A stretch of 64,000 nucleotides of DNA from Camelus bactrianus (Eukaryota > Chordata > Mammalia > Artiodactyla > Camelidae), in assembly GCF_048773025.1 (NCBI RefSeq), contig NC_133541.1, positions 155,650,201 to 155,714,200 of the forward strand. The letters run 5' to 3'. Position 1 is the first letter of the stretch; every line of letters begins with the position of its first letter. A program made the position numbers and the translations under genes. The notes beneath the pieces are model-generated. The model worked only from the letters and a program-made list of their open reading frames with translations, was not told where the DNA came from and ran no database searches. Of this stretch, positions 24,500 through 35,385 are shown piece by piece.

Positions 24500-25130
24500 T
24501 GAGCTTCTTGAGGTAGGACTATATATCAATTTGTTTATTTCTAGGATTTCTAAGCAGCAACTAACCTAGGTTTATATTTGCAACATAAATATATCCACAA
24601 CTCTTCCCACCCCCATGTTATAAGAAACCAAGACCCAGGTTAAGCTACCTGAACACCTATGTGGAAGTGAGAAATGAGACCCTTGGGTGGGGCTTTGTGA
24701 AGATGATACTGAGAGCTTATTTAGGATGGCTTCATCTTAATTTCTTTTAAACAACACTTTCGGTGTAGTCAGATATATTAAGAACATGCCCTTTTGATGT
24801 GCAGAGGAGCTAAGACTATTATCAAATAATTTCTAGAGAGAGTGTTGTACTTGAAATCTAATTTGCATCAATCTTTGAAGATTTATGTTTCAGGAGCTTT
24901 GACTAAAGAACACCTGTCTTTATTCATTAGTGACAATTAAATGCTCAAGCAACATGTAATAGTCTGAGAAACTGCCCCCGCCCCGTAGTGCTGGGTGGCT
25001 GCAGCTGTAACCGGAGTCAGCGCTTACCTTTCCCAGTGTGCTTGTGCTGATCCGCACAAAGCGGTTCGTCCAACAGTGTGTCTGTAGTCTGTTGGACATA
25101 GCCATAAAACATTGAGTTAAGGTTGCTGGA
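24500..25130. other. No gene recognised
   Basis: Unique or too decayed to identify. No exon of TRAPPC9 is apparent. Confidence 0.4.
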
Positions 25131-25134
25131 ATGC

Positions 25135-25290
25135 ATTATATTCTTATTAATAATAAGTAAGCACATATTGAGTACTTACTGTATGTTGGGAATTGTCCCT
25201 CAGCCTCACATGAATATTATTTCTCTTAAAACCTCACATATTTTCTTGTTATTCTCACTTTACAGATAAGGAGACTGAGAATTAAGTCTT
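25135..25290 (-). repeat. MIR SINE fragment
   Basis: ATTGAGTACTTACTGTATGT, then TCACTTTACAGATAAGGAGA and CTGAGAATTAAG, the antisense MIR 3' half. Confidence 0.75.
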
Positions 25291-25399
25291 CTCTCTTTGG
25301 GTGGAGCTCATTATCAATGACGGGAAGTTGTAAGGAAAAAGATATTGATTCATCCTGAGAAAACATTTTTCTGAGAGTCAGCAGTGAAGAATGTGGACA

Positions 25400-26240
25400 C
25401 TGAAGAAGGTGATCATTGTTCGATTGAGACGAGCCCCGGGTTGTACGGAGTCAGCATCCCTGTCCTGGACACAGTCAGTGTAGAGCTGCGTGGTGGGTGA
25501 GGCGGCGATGCCGCGCAGGGAACGCAGATGCCGGGCCATTGGGCTGTGCTCAGGCCCGGTGGGGCTTTCTCCTAAGGGCAGTGGACAGTCATTGACAGAT
25601 TTTAAGTAGGGGAGTGGGGTGCTCTCGTAGATCACTTTTGTCTTGTAGAATGCTTAGAAACATTTAGAAGGCTCAGCTGGAGGTGATGTGATGAGTCAGA
25701 TTAGGGTGGCTGCCAGGTGTAGGAGTGTAGAATTTTCAAGTGGTTTTCAGTCCCAGTTTTGTGGCTCAGTAGCCGTGTCACTTTGGATGATGCACTCAAG
25801 GAAGAAAAACAATTTATCTAATCAATAAATGCAGTGATGTACCGACCTCCCAGGACTGCTGTGGAGATCCAGTGAGATAACGTGTGCACAGTATGCAGCA
25901 TGGTACCCAGCACAGAGTCAGTGCTGAGTGAGTGCCAGTGAGTATCTGGTAGGACAGGTGTGGCTGGTGGGACTCGGTGACTGAGGAAATCTGGGCCCTG
26001 AAGGAGGGGTCCAGTCACATCTGTGAGTGATGGGCCTGAGCTCGGAGAGGCAGAGAGACCTTGCCCCCCGACCAGGGGCCCTGGGCAGGACGGCTATGGG
26101 AGGAGCACTGTGAAGTCAGCTCTTTTCAGGTGGAGTTGGAGTTGCTCTTGAGACATCTAAGTGCAGTGTCACGAGCTCACAGAGGAGGTCTGGGCCCGGG
26201 CTGTGCATTTTCATATAATCTCAATCCCTGAGGATGCCGA
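25400..26240. repeat. Unnamed ancient medium-copy repeat, interrupted by a MIR
   Basis: CATTGACAGATTTTAAGTAG, GAAGGCTCAGCTGGAGGTGA and, after a MIR at about 25735-25965, GTTGCTCTTGAGACATCTAA and GAGGAGGTCTGGGCCCGGGC follow the order of a widespread old mammalian repeat that I recognise by its text ('gatttgggagtcatcagcat' family) but cannot name with confidence. Related pieces are at about 14.3, 39.9-40.35 and 42.2-43.0 kb. Confidence 0.5.
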
Positions 26241-28230
26241 GGTATTGATCGCTGAACGTGAAGTTTTCTTTACAGGACAAGTGAATAGTAGTATCATCTC
26301 TGTCATCAAAGCTCACGTCTCTTTATTCATCACCCACTTTGCTAATTGGGTACTTACAGAGCTCAATTCACCGACCTCCCATGGGCTCAGGCTCCACAGT
26401 AAAGAGCTGGTGAGCCTCCCTCCTTTCCAGAAGACGACACATTTTGCTGGTAGCCTTCTGTACTTCGCCAGACTTAGAATTTTAGTTTGTTGAATTAATT
26501 CTATTTTCTATTAGCCATCTCCTGACAAGAGAGACCTTTTACATTATGGTCATATTTCAAATAGCTGTTACTGAGAACTGCTGATCTGATCCATAGAGTA
26601 AGTATTATATTAAACTTGTAGAGTACTTAACATTTTTCTGTCTTTGCCCTTTAATTTTGTATGCCCTTTCTCTATCCTATTTGGGGCCTTAATTTTTTTT
26701 AAATAAAAGATGCTGTTTGCAGTTAAGAAAACAAAAGAAAAAATACACATGATAGCTAAACATAGAAAATATCTAGGGTGTTTACTGTCTCGGCAATGGA
26801 GGGTTGTAGAAACTTGTGAAAACCTTCATTACACAAGTTTCTTAAAATGCGGATTAAGAAATAAAACCTTCCTTCCTCATCTTTCAAGCTGCACAGCTAA
26901 TTGTCAAGAAACTGAGGGGAAATCCTCAGAAGCCAAGACAAACCAGAAAGCAGGGATTCTGGGTGATACATGAGCCTTAGAAGCCCTGGGGTGCCTGTTG
27001 GCTCCTGTACTGAATTTCAGTTGCCTTGACAGTAGGGCAGGAGATGAGCCCGAAGCCTCTCACACTGGGAGTTGGATGACTGATCATATGTAAGGCCATG
27101 CCCATTCCGAGAAGCATGGTTTACTTTAGGGTGAACTAGGAAAAAAAATTCCTCAAGGCAAGACAGTAAGGAAAGTCAATTTTGTTGGAAGAGGGGAAAA
27201 ATTACAAATCCAAAGTAAGGATATAGTTTAAAGCTCTTCTGGCATGAGAGTGACCACAAACTCCTGGCAGAGAAGCCCAGCTACTCCTGGAATGAGAAGC
27301 TGTGGTTTGAATGAATCAGTGAGCAGCCATTCCGGAAAAGGCCTCCAGAGTCTTGTGGATCTAGATACTGGACGGCAAACACCTCTCTTCCAAGGCCTCA
27401 TTCAAATAACTGGAAATGTTTTAAAGGAAAGAAGCCATAATCATAGTTCTATTTATTAACATTACTATATGCTAGGAATTCAGAGGTGACTATGGAGTTG
27501 ACTCCTCATTTATGGACCTTACTTTCTCTTTGGGGAGAAAAACTGACATAGTTGGGGAGCTTGGTAGAGGGAGGTGTTAGTCTGTTGCAATTAGCCAGGA
27601 GAGGAGATTAAGAAAGCAGTGAAGGGTGGGTGAACTTTTTAGCTGAGGACAGACAGTCTTGTTCAGTTGGCTTTTAATTTCAAGCTCAATGAGCTGTCAC
27701 TGGAGGGAATAGATTTTACGGAGGATGGACTTAGCTCAGGCCTCTTTAAAATGGACACGTGAAACTGGAGAAAGACAGTCAAATCTGTGCAGACATTAAA
27801 GTTCACTTGAACATGCTCCATCCCTGAGCCAAAGATAGGACAAATATGCAGCACTTCTTAAGGACAGAGGAGTGGTTTCTAAGATTCTCCAAGAATGAAT
27901 CCCAGGGAACCGGGATGGCCAGTTGTCAAACTGTGACTTTGCTCTTTGGACGGTGTACCCACCAAGGGTATTGGACTTTTATAGGTTTCCATTTCTCTTT
28001 AATACACGTCAGGTGATTAGGACGTGGGCACAAGTATTTGACACCTTGTCGAGGCGACTTTGGTTACCTGCCTAGAAGCACGGGCACTGCTATGGCTGCG
28101 TCATACATCTTGCCGCCCATCCCGTTCCCCGGCTCAGTGATCACGGCAGAGTGGTCCCTTGTTGACCTGTCCGTCTCCTTTGTGACATCATAACCCATGA
28201 AAAGACCGGAGCGTATTAACGTGGTTTTCT
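26241..28230. other. No gene recognised
   Basis: No exon, intact element or structured repeat identified. Only short chance frames (up to 110 codons at 26161-26493). Confidence 0.4.
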
Positions 28231-28236
28231 TAAAGT

Positions 28237-28290
28237 CAAAGGAACAGATCAAATATGGAGTCAGATTTGTTCTTTCCTACTTCAGTAGTG
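28237..28290 (-). mobile_element. Scrap of LTR family X
   Basis: AAGTCAAAGGAACAGATCAA then ATGGAGTCAGATTTGTTCTT resembles 12018-12065 of the minus-strand LTR and, in reverse, about 28985-29030. Only about 50 bases are recognisable. Confidence 0.5.
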
Positions 28291-28540
28291 CCATGGAGAA
28301 GGCAGTTTGGGCAGCTTTTTGTAGGGCCCTCGAGGCTTTCTCTCTCAGCCTCTGGGCACCTTTATTGAAAACCCTTCATAGCTGTCTGGAGTGCTGTAAA
28401 ACCACTCCGCCTGTTTTGCCCTGAAGATGTGTTCAGTTTATAACTCATCTCTACTCCTTGGAAAACAACTCAATAAAAATTCAGTTGGTTTCCCACCAGC
28501 CATGGGCAGGGGTGGGGGATACCTTGTTATTATTTCATAA

Positions 28541-28591
28541 AATAACAATAATAATAATAATAGTAATAATAATAATAAATAATAATAATAA
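28541..28591 (+). repeat. (AAT)n microsatellite
   Basis: Imperfect run of AAT/ATA units with a few interruptions, likely grown from an A-rich repeat tail. Confidence 0.95.
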
Positions 28592-28978
28592 AAGAAGTCT
28601 TAAAACAGCACTGGGCACATTGGAGAGAGTCAATAAATGCTTCCTGGCTTAAGTCAAAAGTGATGACTCAGTGATTCCATGGCTGCTGTATTTGCTGATC
28701 TAATTAGTCCTTTGCTCCATTACACATTTTTTTTAACTGAAAAAGAAATACATGCAAATGGTTAAAAAAATTCAAACAGAGCACAAAACTACACAAGTGA
28801 AAGAAGTTTACACTCACCCTCTGTTCTTCCAGCCCTCCCTGGAGATGCCACTGTTTACTATCCTTTGGATGCTTTTCCAGATATGGTATGCACATTCCCA
28901 AATATGTATGGAAATTCCTTTAAAGTTTTAGTTATTTTTAACTTAAAGGGATTTAAATCCTCAAGTGGCTTCTGCCCG

Positions 28979-29462
28979 GGTAATAGAACAGAACAAATCT
29001 GACTGCATATTGGATCTTTTCATTTGACTTTAACCCTATGCTCTGTCTCCTAGGCTTCATCTTGCTTGTAAAACAATGTTGCTTAGAGCCTGAAATATAC
29101 AGGAGAGCCTATTCTGAAGGCTCTGACCTTTAAGGATATTTAACACTTTTTCATTCATAAAAAGATAACAAATTGCAGAACAGAAAATAACGTTTGTTTT
29201 GTTGGAGGTTTACAGAGATTTGACCCAGGCAGATAGCTGCAAGAAAAAAGGATTCTAACAACAAGGAATTCCTACACCAGGAAGATTGCAACAATCAAGC
29301 ACGTAGGAAAGGAGCCTGAATTCTGACTTGGGGAGATGGTTTTCCAGGACATTAGTTTGCCATCTAGGTCTACAGAGACTTGCTATTCCTTGCCCCAACA
29401 CCTGGTCTCCCAACTTATTGGCCTGTCCTGCACTGAGGAGAATGAATTTGGACTCGGTAACA
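28979..29462 (+). mobile_element. LTR fossil, family X, opposite orientation to 11530-12069
   Basis: Plus-strand relative of the 11.5-kb LTR: AATAGAACAGAACAAATCTG at the start; TTTGTTTTGTTGGAGGTTTA and AGATAGCTGCAAG in the middle; GAATTCTGACTTGGGGAGAT and AATTTGGACTCGGTAACA at the end. About 484 bases. Clear target duplications are not visible. It lies 38 bases before a second, different LTR. Confidence 0.78.
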
Positions 29463-29499
29463 CTCCTATCTACCTAGCAAGCAGGGCACTGGAACTGAG

Positions 29500-29907
29500 T
29501 GTTATGGAAACAACAGGCCAGCCAAGAAACAAGCACCACTGTGAGGGTTGGAGTACTCAGATTTATTATGCCGGCGGGCTCAGAGGGGCTTCTGCTCCGA
29601 AGATCTGAGCAACTCCAAGACATGCACATGAGGTTTTAAAGGGTTAATTCAAGTAAGGGGTATTAGCCAATAAGGCTCAAACAACAAAAAGCAAGGAATC
29701 AGTACACTGGAGCTTATCAACTTGTAATAGTTCACGTTACTGCCACCTGTTGAGGTTGGATTTACGAGTTAGCTTGTTAGCCCAGTAAACTGACACTAAA
29801 CTTCAGAATTACGAGTTAGCCCAGCAGAATTTAGATCAGTAAACCGACACTTATCACACTTAGATTTGTGACTTAGCTTGTTAGCCCAGCTGGGCTTTTC
29901 CTTTACA
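29500..29907 (-). mobile_element. Solo LTR, class I type (family Y)
   Basis: 408 bases with TG...CA ends (TGTTATGG at 29500, TTTACA ending 29907) and a perfect 4-bp target duplication TGAG (29496-29499 and 29908-29911). In sense orientation it has a TTTAAAA TATA-like box (antisense about 29635), an AATAAA poly(A) signal (antisense about 29562) and GAGTACTCCAACCCTCAC after it. The upstream (U3) part contains degenerate internal repeats of GTTAGCTTGTTAGCCCAG. No internal region, so a solo LTR. It looks whole as an LTR. Confidence 0.9.
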
Positions 29908-30539
29908 TGAGGATAGCTCTCCCACACCCAGGGAACTACTGTGAGCCCTAGATGGTTCCACTAGGGTGGGGTGTGGTTTACCCAGGAGGGATGGGACTAT
30001 GCACCAACACTCAGGCAGTCTGCTCTGTCTGGGGCTCTGATCTTGTACCACCCCGCTCCCCGCCGGCCCAACACCTGGGAGAGTGGAACTAAGGCAGAGA
30101 TCATGCCTGCCTGTTTCCCAGCGTGTAAAAGGGGAATAGGTACTCTTCCCAAGGTAGTTCTGAGCGACAACACCTGCGGGTGCTTGGTTCCCAGAGCAAC
30201 ACAAAACCCAGCTCCGCGTGGGGGCAACGGGTGAGATACCCATAGGGGTTCTGCAGAAGCATCGGATGGAGGGCTGGATCAGAGAGGTAAAACATGAGCT
30301 GCGGGCCTTGAAGGGTAACAGAATGGTACAGAGGCAGGACTGCCGCCTCCTTCGGGGTGCCCCCAGAGGTAAAGCTTTTTCTCTCCATCTCCGCTGCGAC
30401 CCTCCCCTCTCCAGATCCATCCCTTTTCTCTGCTCTTCCGGTCCATCAGTCTCCCTCCACTTTTCCCCTCCTCTAATCCCCTCCCATCTTCTTCCTCCCT
30501 CGCTGCCCCACCTTCTCTCGCAGAACCCAGAGTGGATCG

Positions 30540-31310
30540 CTGGCCCTCCTGCGCATGGGCAGTCGGTGCCTGCTGGACCGCGGGTTGGAAGCTCCAGCTC
30601 CGAGCCGGGGATCGGCCCCAAAGGCTTCTCAGCTCTGTCGACCGGTAGGCCTTTAGCTCCTGCCAGGTGCCGGGGCCTCTGGCTGTGGAAGTGCAAGGTG
30701 GGGGGCTCCCGGGAAAGGGGTCAGGCGGCTGCGGGAGGGCGGTCGGCATGTCACAGCCCCCCAGGGCGCCATTCAGCCTGTGTTCAGCTGAATTGCTCTG
30801 GCCAGACCCCTCTGCCCGCGCCACCTACACCGGCGCCCCGGCCACACCTGTCCATGGCCAGGTGTGCACCTGCAGCCTCTCACCCAGCAGGGCCCCCCTC
30901 AGTCCGTTGCTGGCGTCCCCTTCCCCTCTCCCGCCCGCGAGTCCTCTCCTCCCGGGCTGCCTCTCCTCGGCCGCCGGCCCGTCCCCGCCCCTGGGCGGGC
31001 TGTGTCCCTGGCGGGCGGGGTCTGCGGACCCGAACGGGGGCAGGCGGCTGGGGCTGGGGCTGGCCTCCGAGCGGGGCTGCAGCCCGCGTTTCCACCAACC
31101 ACCCCCCCAGCTTTCCCTGCCCCGCGAACCCGGGGCTGCCCTGCTCTTCCTTTCTTGCTCCCTGAGGACAAGCTCAGCGGCGTGGGCGCTGCTCCCTGGG
31201 CTGAGAGCCTCCGGCTGTAAAGCCCAGCTTCTGGTGGAGTCGGGAAAGTGGATCCTCAGTGCTGAGCGAGCTTCTGTCTCCTCCCTCAGTGTTTCTGCCC
31301 CAGGTAAGTA
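30540..31310 (+). promoter_or_regulatory. CpG island, likely TRAPPC9-derived promoter and exon 1
   Basis: I count about 25 CpG dinucleotides in 30901-31140 alone, far above the surrounding sequence, with GC boxes CCCCGCCC (30983), GGGCGGG (30993) and GCGGGCGGGG (31011). No TATA box. A consensus donor CAG/GTAAGT sits at 31301-31309, about 4.1 kb before the exon 2 acceptor, so an untranslated first exon ending at 31303 is plausible. Long open frames on both strands here (for example 315 codons at 30218-31165) come from the lack of AT-rich stop codons and match nothing. That it belongs to the TRAPPC9 pseudogene is inferred from position and strand. Confidence 0.75.
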
Positions 31311-31679
31311 CCTTGAACACTTTCAGGTGTTATGATGGCGGTGCTTGTTGATGTCACGTGTTTTTATAGTGCCAGGGATTACAGTGTTGAAAGCAGGGCT
31401 TGGTTCAGTTAAAAATGAGCTGAAGGCATGAGGCTGTGACATGCTCCTCCCTTCCCACTCCCAGTGTGAAACGTGTAACCGTTGATTTTAAAAAGATAGT
31501 TACAGTCCCTAACTAGCCCAGCCCAGCTAGGTTGCGTTAACAGGAACAGCACCACCAGAGGCGTTGGAGACCCAGGGACATTGCAGTCCTAAAGAGATCC
31601 TGGCACAGTTTGGTTTGTTTTGGTTTTTTGTTTTTCTTAAATCGTGGGGCAGACTAGTAGTATAGAGGGAAAAATAATT

Positions 31680-31920
31680 GTCAAGAAATATTTTTTCATA
31701 TAACAGCTTTATTGTGATATTGTTCACACACCATGAAGTCCATCCATTTAAATGGTACAATTCAGCAACTTTTAGCATATTCACAGTGGTGCAACAATTA
31801 TTATTCCAGAACGTTTTCATCACATCAGAAAGACCAGTGAAAATGAGTGACACACCCACCCCTCCTCAGTGGTGTTTCTAAAGAAGTTTCATGCCTATTC
31901 CTGACCATAAAATAACTTGT
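31680..31920 (-). mobile_element. Old L1M 3' fragment
   Basis: TATAACAGCTTTATTGTGAT, CCATCCATTTAAATGGTACA and TTCACAGTGGTGCAACAATT are antisense L1M 3' UTR/ORF2 end. Confidence 0.7.
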
Positions 31921-32299
31921 TACATTCCATGAAATATCTGGTAGGAATTCTAATCAGAATTGCAATGAATCTGTGTATAAAAACAGGAAGAATTAATGTC
32001 TTTATGGCATAAATTTCTTCTACCCATGAATATATCTCGGACTGTATCTTTTCATCTCTCTAGAGCCTGGCCCATGGGAAGTCCTCACTAATTGTTGGGC
32101 TTGTGAATGATGAGATTCTATACATCGTTAGTTGCTACTGTAGCCTTTCACAGAAGAGAAAAGTAACCTCAGTGAAGCCAAGTGACTCTCTAATGGTCAG
32201 AAAGAGTGACAGCCAGTTCTGGAGTGATCCAGTGGACTTGGTGCTTGCAACTAAAAATATTCAGCAGCTACAGCTAAGGGGATTACAGTATTCTTTTTT

Positions 32300-32640
32300 T
32301 TTTCTTAATGGCGTTGCTTTTATTTTTAATTATTTTTTTAATTTATTTTTTATTGAAGTGTAGTCAATTTACAATGTTAGTTTCAGGTGTACAGCAGAGA
32401 TTCAGTTATAAACATATGCATATGTATATAAATATGTATTATATTGTTTTTAGTACAACTCATTACAAGAAATTGAATATAGTTCCCTGTGCTATATAGT
32501 AGGCCCTTGTCATTTATTTTATATTTATTAACGTGTTTCTGTTAATCTCCCCTTTCCTGCCTGCTAAGCACAGTTTGCTTTCTATGTCCATGAGTCCATT
32601 TGTAGCAGCACCATTTTTCCTAGTAATATATGCTCTTTGG
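32300..32640 (-). mobile_element. L1 3' end fragment
   Basis: TTGAAGTGTAGTCAATTTAC, GTTTCAGGTGTACAGCAGAG and ATAGTTCCCTGTGCTATATA, the antisense cetartiodactyl L1 3' UTR, ending in TTCTATGTCCATGAGTCCAT. Confidence 0.88.
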
Positions 32641-34285
32641 CTGCTTTCAGTTTCAGTAATTCCATGTTATCTGTGAGCGCATTTCTTCTGGTGGGCTTTA
32701 TGTGGTTTGCACACGTGGTAATAGAGATTTGTATTTCGGAGAATTCCAGGCCTCGTGTAGTCCCTGGTACAGAGTGCCCACTGAGTTGATGCTTGAACTG
32801 GGGAAAAAAAACATAGTAAATGTAGGAATTTCCATTATGGTTGAGACTTCCAGGTTTCTGTAACCTGTTTACCCCACCTTATTATTGGCTGCCCCCATGC
32901 TGGGTAATTTGGTGGAATTTCATGGTATGGTGGTGTAGAGACAGGGCCTTGTATGCTTCTTCTCTTTCCGTTTTCTAACACTCATTCTCCTGGGCCTCCC
33001 AGATCCTCCCACAGTAGTGCCCAGGGCTGGCTTGGTGTTGTGCTGAGGCAATATTTGTTAATAAGGCCCTTTCCTCATCTCTTCTGACCCTCCGTTTCTT
33101 TCTCTGCAAAATGAGGGCTTAGACTAGATATGTGCTTTTCAGTTTCTTTTAAAGCCATGTTTCCTTTGAGAAACAGAAAATGCAAATCTCTCCTCCCATC
33201 CCAACACTTTAGATTTTGTTAATTCCTGCAAGGAGTCACATAGCTCTTTGTGGAAAATTGATGTGATTGTGATTCCAGGTGGCACAGAAAATACTCTGCA
33301 GAGATTTATTGCAGGGAGAGGGCAGAAAAGGGGCAGTATGTCACACTTTCTAGTGTGAGTACTGGAGCAGGGGCTTGGATTTAAATATGGTGTCTGTCGT
33401 GGCCTCTCTTTAATCTTGCACAATGTGACAAACCTCTCTACCTCAGTTTCTTGATGTGTCAAGTTGGGGTGATAATATTTTAAGGCTTTTGTGAAATAAT
33501 ATACACATAATCTATTTGTGTCTCAGTAGAAACAAGACCTGGAAAGGATTCAGGGATTTAAAAAAAAAAAAAATTTTGCCCATAGCACTATGTCGCTGTG
33601 TATTTTAAATTTCCTGGAGGGTGATGGTTGAGTCTAAAGTCCATCGTGGGACAGGTGGCCACAGTTCTCTATGCCCCAGATTGCCCCCTCCTCCCCAGTC
33701 CTCTTCCTCAGTCCAGGATGAAGTTCCCTAGTAGATTTACACAGAGGACTTGTGGAAATCGCTTTTCATTTTATTGTTTCAACAAGAAGGGCTGCCATCA
33801 TGATCTCTGTGGTCAGGTTTTGAAGGGCTGCCATCTTGATGTGTAGTCAGGTGAAGGCTATGCAATTGGGAGTTTCTATGTAATAAAAAGAAAAAAAATT
33901 ACAAATAGAAAATTAGAACAAGGGTGGTGACAGGGACACTTGGAAGTGAGCACCATTAGCTTTGTTAGCTTCAGGTGCAGTGGCCTCTTGCCACGAGGAC
34001 CCATCCTCTTGCTCTGAATTTGGAGGGACCTGTGGGTTCAGTGGAAATGTTAACTGAGTGTATCTCATGTGCTGGGCATTGTCCTATTTTTTCTGTGTGT
34101 TCCTTTTTTGAGACAGTGAGCACATTTAACCTCAATAGCTTCTTTAAAAAAGTAGAAATTTTATTTTGAGATATAATGTAGATTCCCATGTAGTTGTAAG
34201 GGATAATATGGAGAGGGCCTATGGACCCTTTTCCCAGTTTTCCTTAATGGTTCCATCTTGCAAAGTTGGGGTACGATTCATTACT
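32641..34285. other. CpG island-exon 2 intron, no gene; MIRs
   Basis: Plus-strand MIR fragments at about 33045-33130 (CCGTTTCTTTCTCTGCAAAA) and 33350-33515 (TACCTCAGTTTCTTGATGTG). Nothing else recognised. Confidence 0.5.
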
Positions 34286-34289
34286 GACT

Positions 34290-34690
34290 CACTAACAATT
34301 TGAGGTTTGTGTTATTGCCATCATTTCTATTCACGATTAAACTGGGGCTTAGAGAAGCACACACGCCTGCCCAGGTCACCCACATGGTTAGTGTAGAGAC
34401 GGGTGGAACGTGGGCTTGGGATTTCCAAGCAGTACCAATATGATGGTCTGTGGCAGGGAGCAGCATTCATTTTGCTTGTTTATTCGTTCATTCAACAAAC
34501 ATTTATTGAGTAACCTCTGTGGGTCAGATGCTTTCATAGGGTTATCTGATTCTTCAGCAGTACTGAGAATCAGGTAATATTTACTTTTTTTTAAATCTGA
34601 GAAAATTAGCTCTGAGAGGTTATTACACCCCCGAAGGAAATATAGCTCATAAAGGAGGGATAGTAAATTTGTACTCACCCATTTTTATGC
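34290..34690 (-). repeat. MIR fragments
   Basis: A minus-strand MIR at 34290-34430 (CTGGGGCTTAGAGAAGCACA, GCCCAGGTCACCCACATGGT), then CAACAAACATTTATTGAGTA and TGAGAAAATTAGCTCTGAGA from a second MIR/L2-like fragment to about 34690. Confidence 0.65.
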
Positions 34691-34757
34691 AGGTGGTACC
34701 CTAGGCATTTTACATTTGCAAACTTCCGTAATCCAGATATATTCTTGTAAGGCAAGG

Positions 34758-34830
34758 ATTTTTTTTTTTAATTGAATTATAGTCAAGTTTACAATGTTGT
34801 GTCAATTGCAAGGTGTTTTTTGAATTTTGA
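34758..34830 (-). mobile_element. L1 3' tip
   Basis: TTGAATTATAGTCAAGTTTA and CAATGTTGTGTCAATTGCAA, a 70-base antisense L1 3' UTR piece directly before a SINE. Confidence 0.65.
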
Positions 34831-34849
34831 ATTAAAAAGTATTTTTTGA

Positions 34850-34958
34850 GGAGGGTAATTAGGTTTATTTATTTGTTTCATTTATTAAAATGAGGTACTG
34901 GGACCTCGTACATGATAAGCATGTGCTCTACCACTGAACTGTATCTTCCTCCCCAAGG
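34850..34958 (-). mobile_element. Camelid Vic-type SINE
   Basis: GAGGGTAATTAGGTTTATTT, GAGGTACTGGGACCTCGTAC, AAGCATGTGCTCTACCACTG: a nearly complete antisense Vic SINE. Confidence 0.9.
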
Positions 34959-35385
34959 CAAGTTTTCTTATCCATTATTCTGCAGCTTAGGGGTTCAATT
35001 AAATTGGAATTGAAATCCAGATCTTTTGTCCCTTCTGTTGTCCTTTTCTTTATATTCTGCTGAAGGGGGTTGCGGAAAGCAGTTCCTTTTTTCATTTCTT
35101 TATTCCGCATTTTTGAGCAGTGACTTTGCATCAGGGCCTTGCTAGGTGCTTTGAAACAGAAAACAAGAAATGACCCTTCTCTGCAGGGGCAGGAAGCCTA
35201 GACCAAAAGCTGGGTAAAGTGATCCGAGCTACTGTAGCCATGTGCAGGCTCTGAAGGACAAACTGTACCCCTGGATTTGCTTGGGCTTCCCCTGCCTTCT
35301 GGCTGGTACACACCAGGTCACCGCAACCCAGAGGCGCCCACAGCACACAGCACATTTACCTCGATCTCCTCTCCCCTCTCGGCAG

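Larger units (their letters stand above)
22905..24500 (-). mobile_element. Older L1M, right part, with nested insertions
   Basis: Antisense ORF2 of an older L1: TTTATCCGTTCATTGATGGA, ACTGCCATGAATATTGATGT, GGAGTGAAATTGCTGAGCCA, CTTTGGCTGTCCTGGGCCCC, TTTTGATGGGATTCCACTG. It is interrupted by a Tigger-like element at 23028-23168 and by a Vic SINE at about 23608-23692; L1M sequence resumes after each. Confidence 0.85.

Noticed and set aside
30218-31165. Long open frames (315 codons on +, 271 on - at 29881-30696)
   Set aside because: They sit in the CpG island, overlap in several frames, are low-complexity Pro/Ser/Gly/Arg and match no family. GC richness alone explains them.
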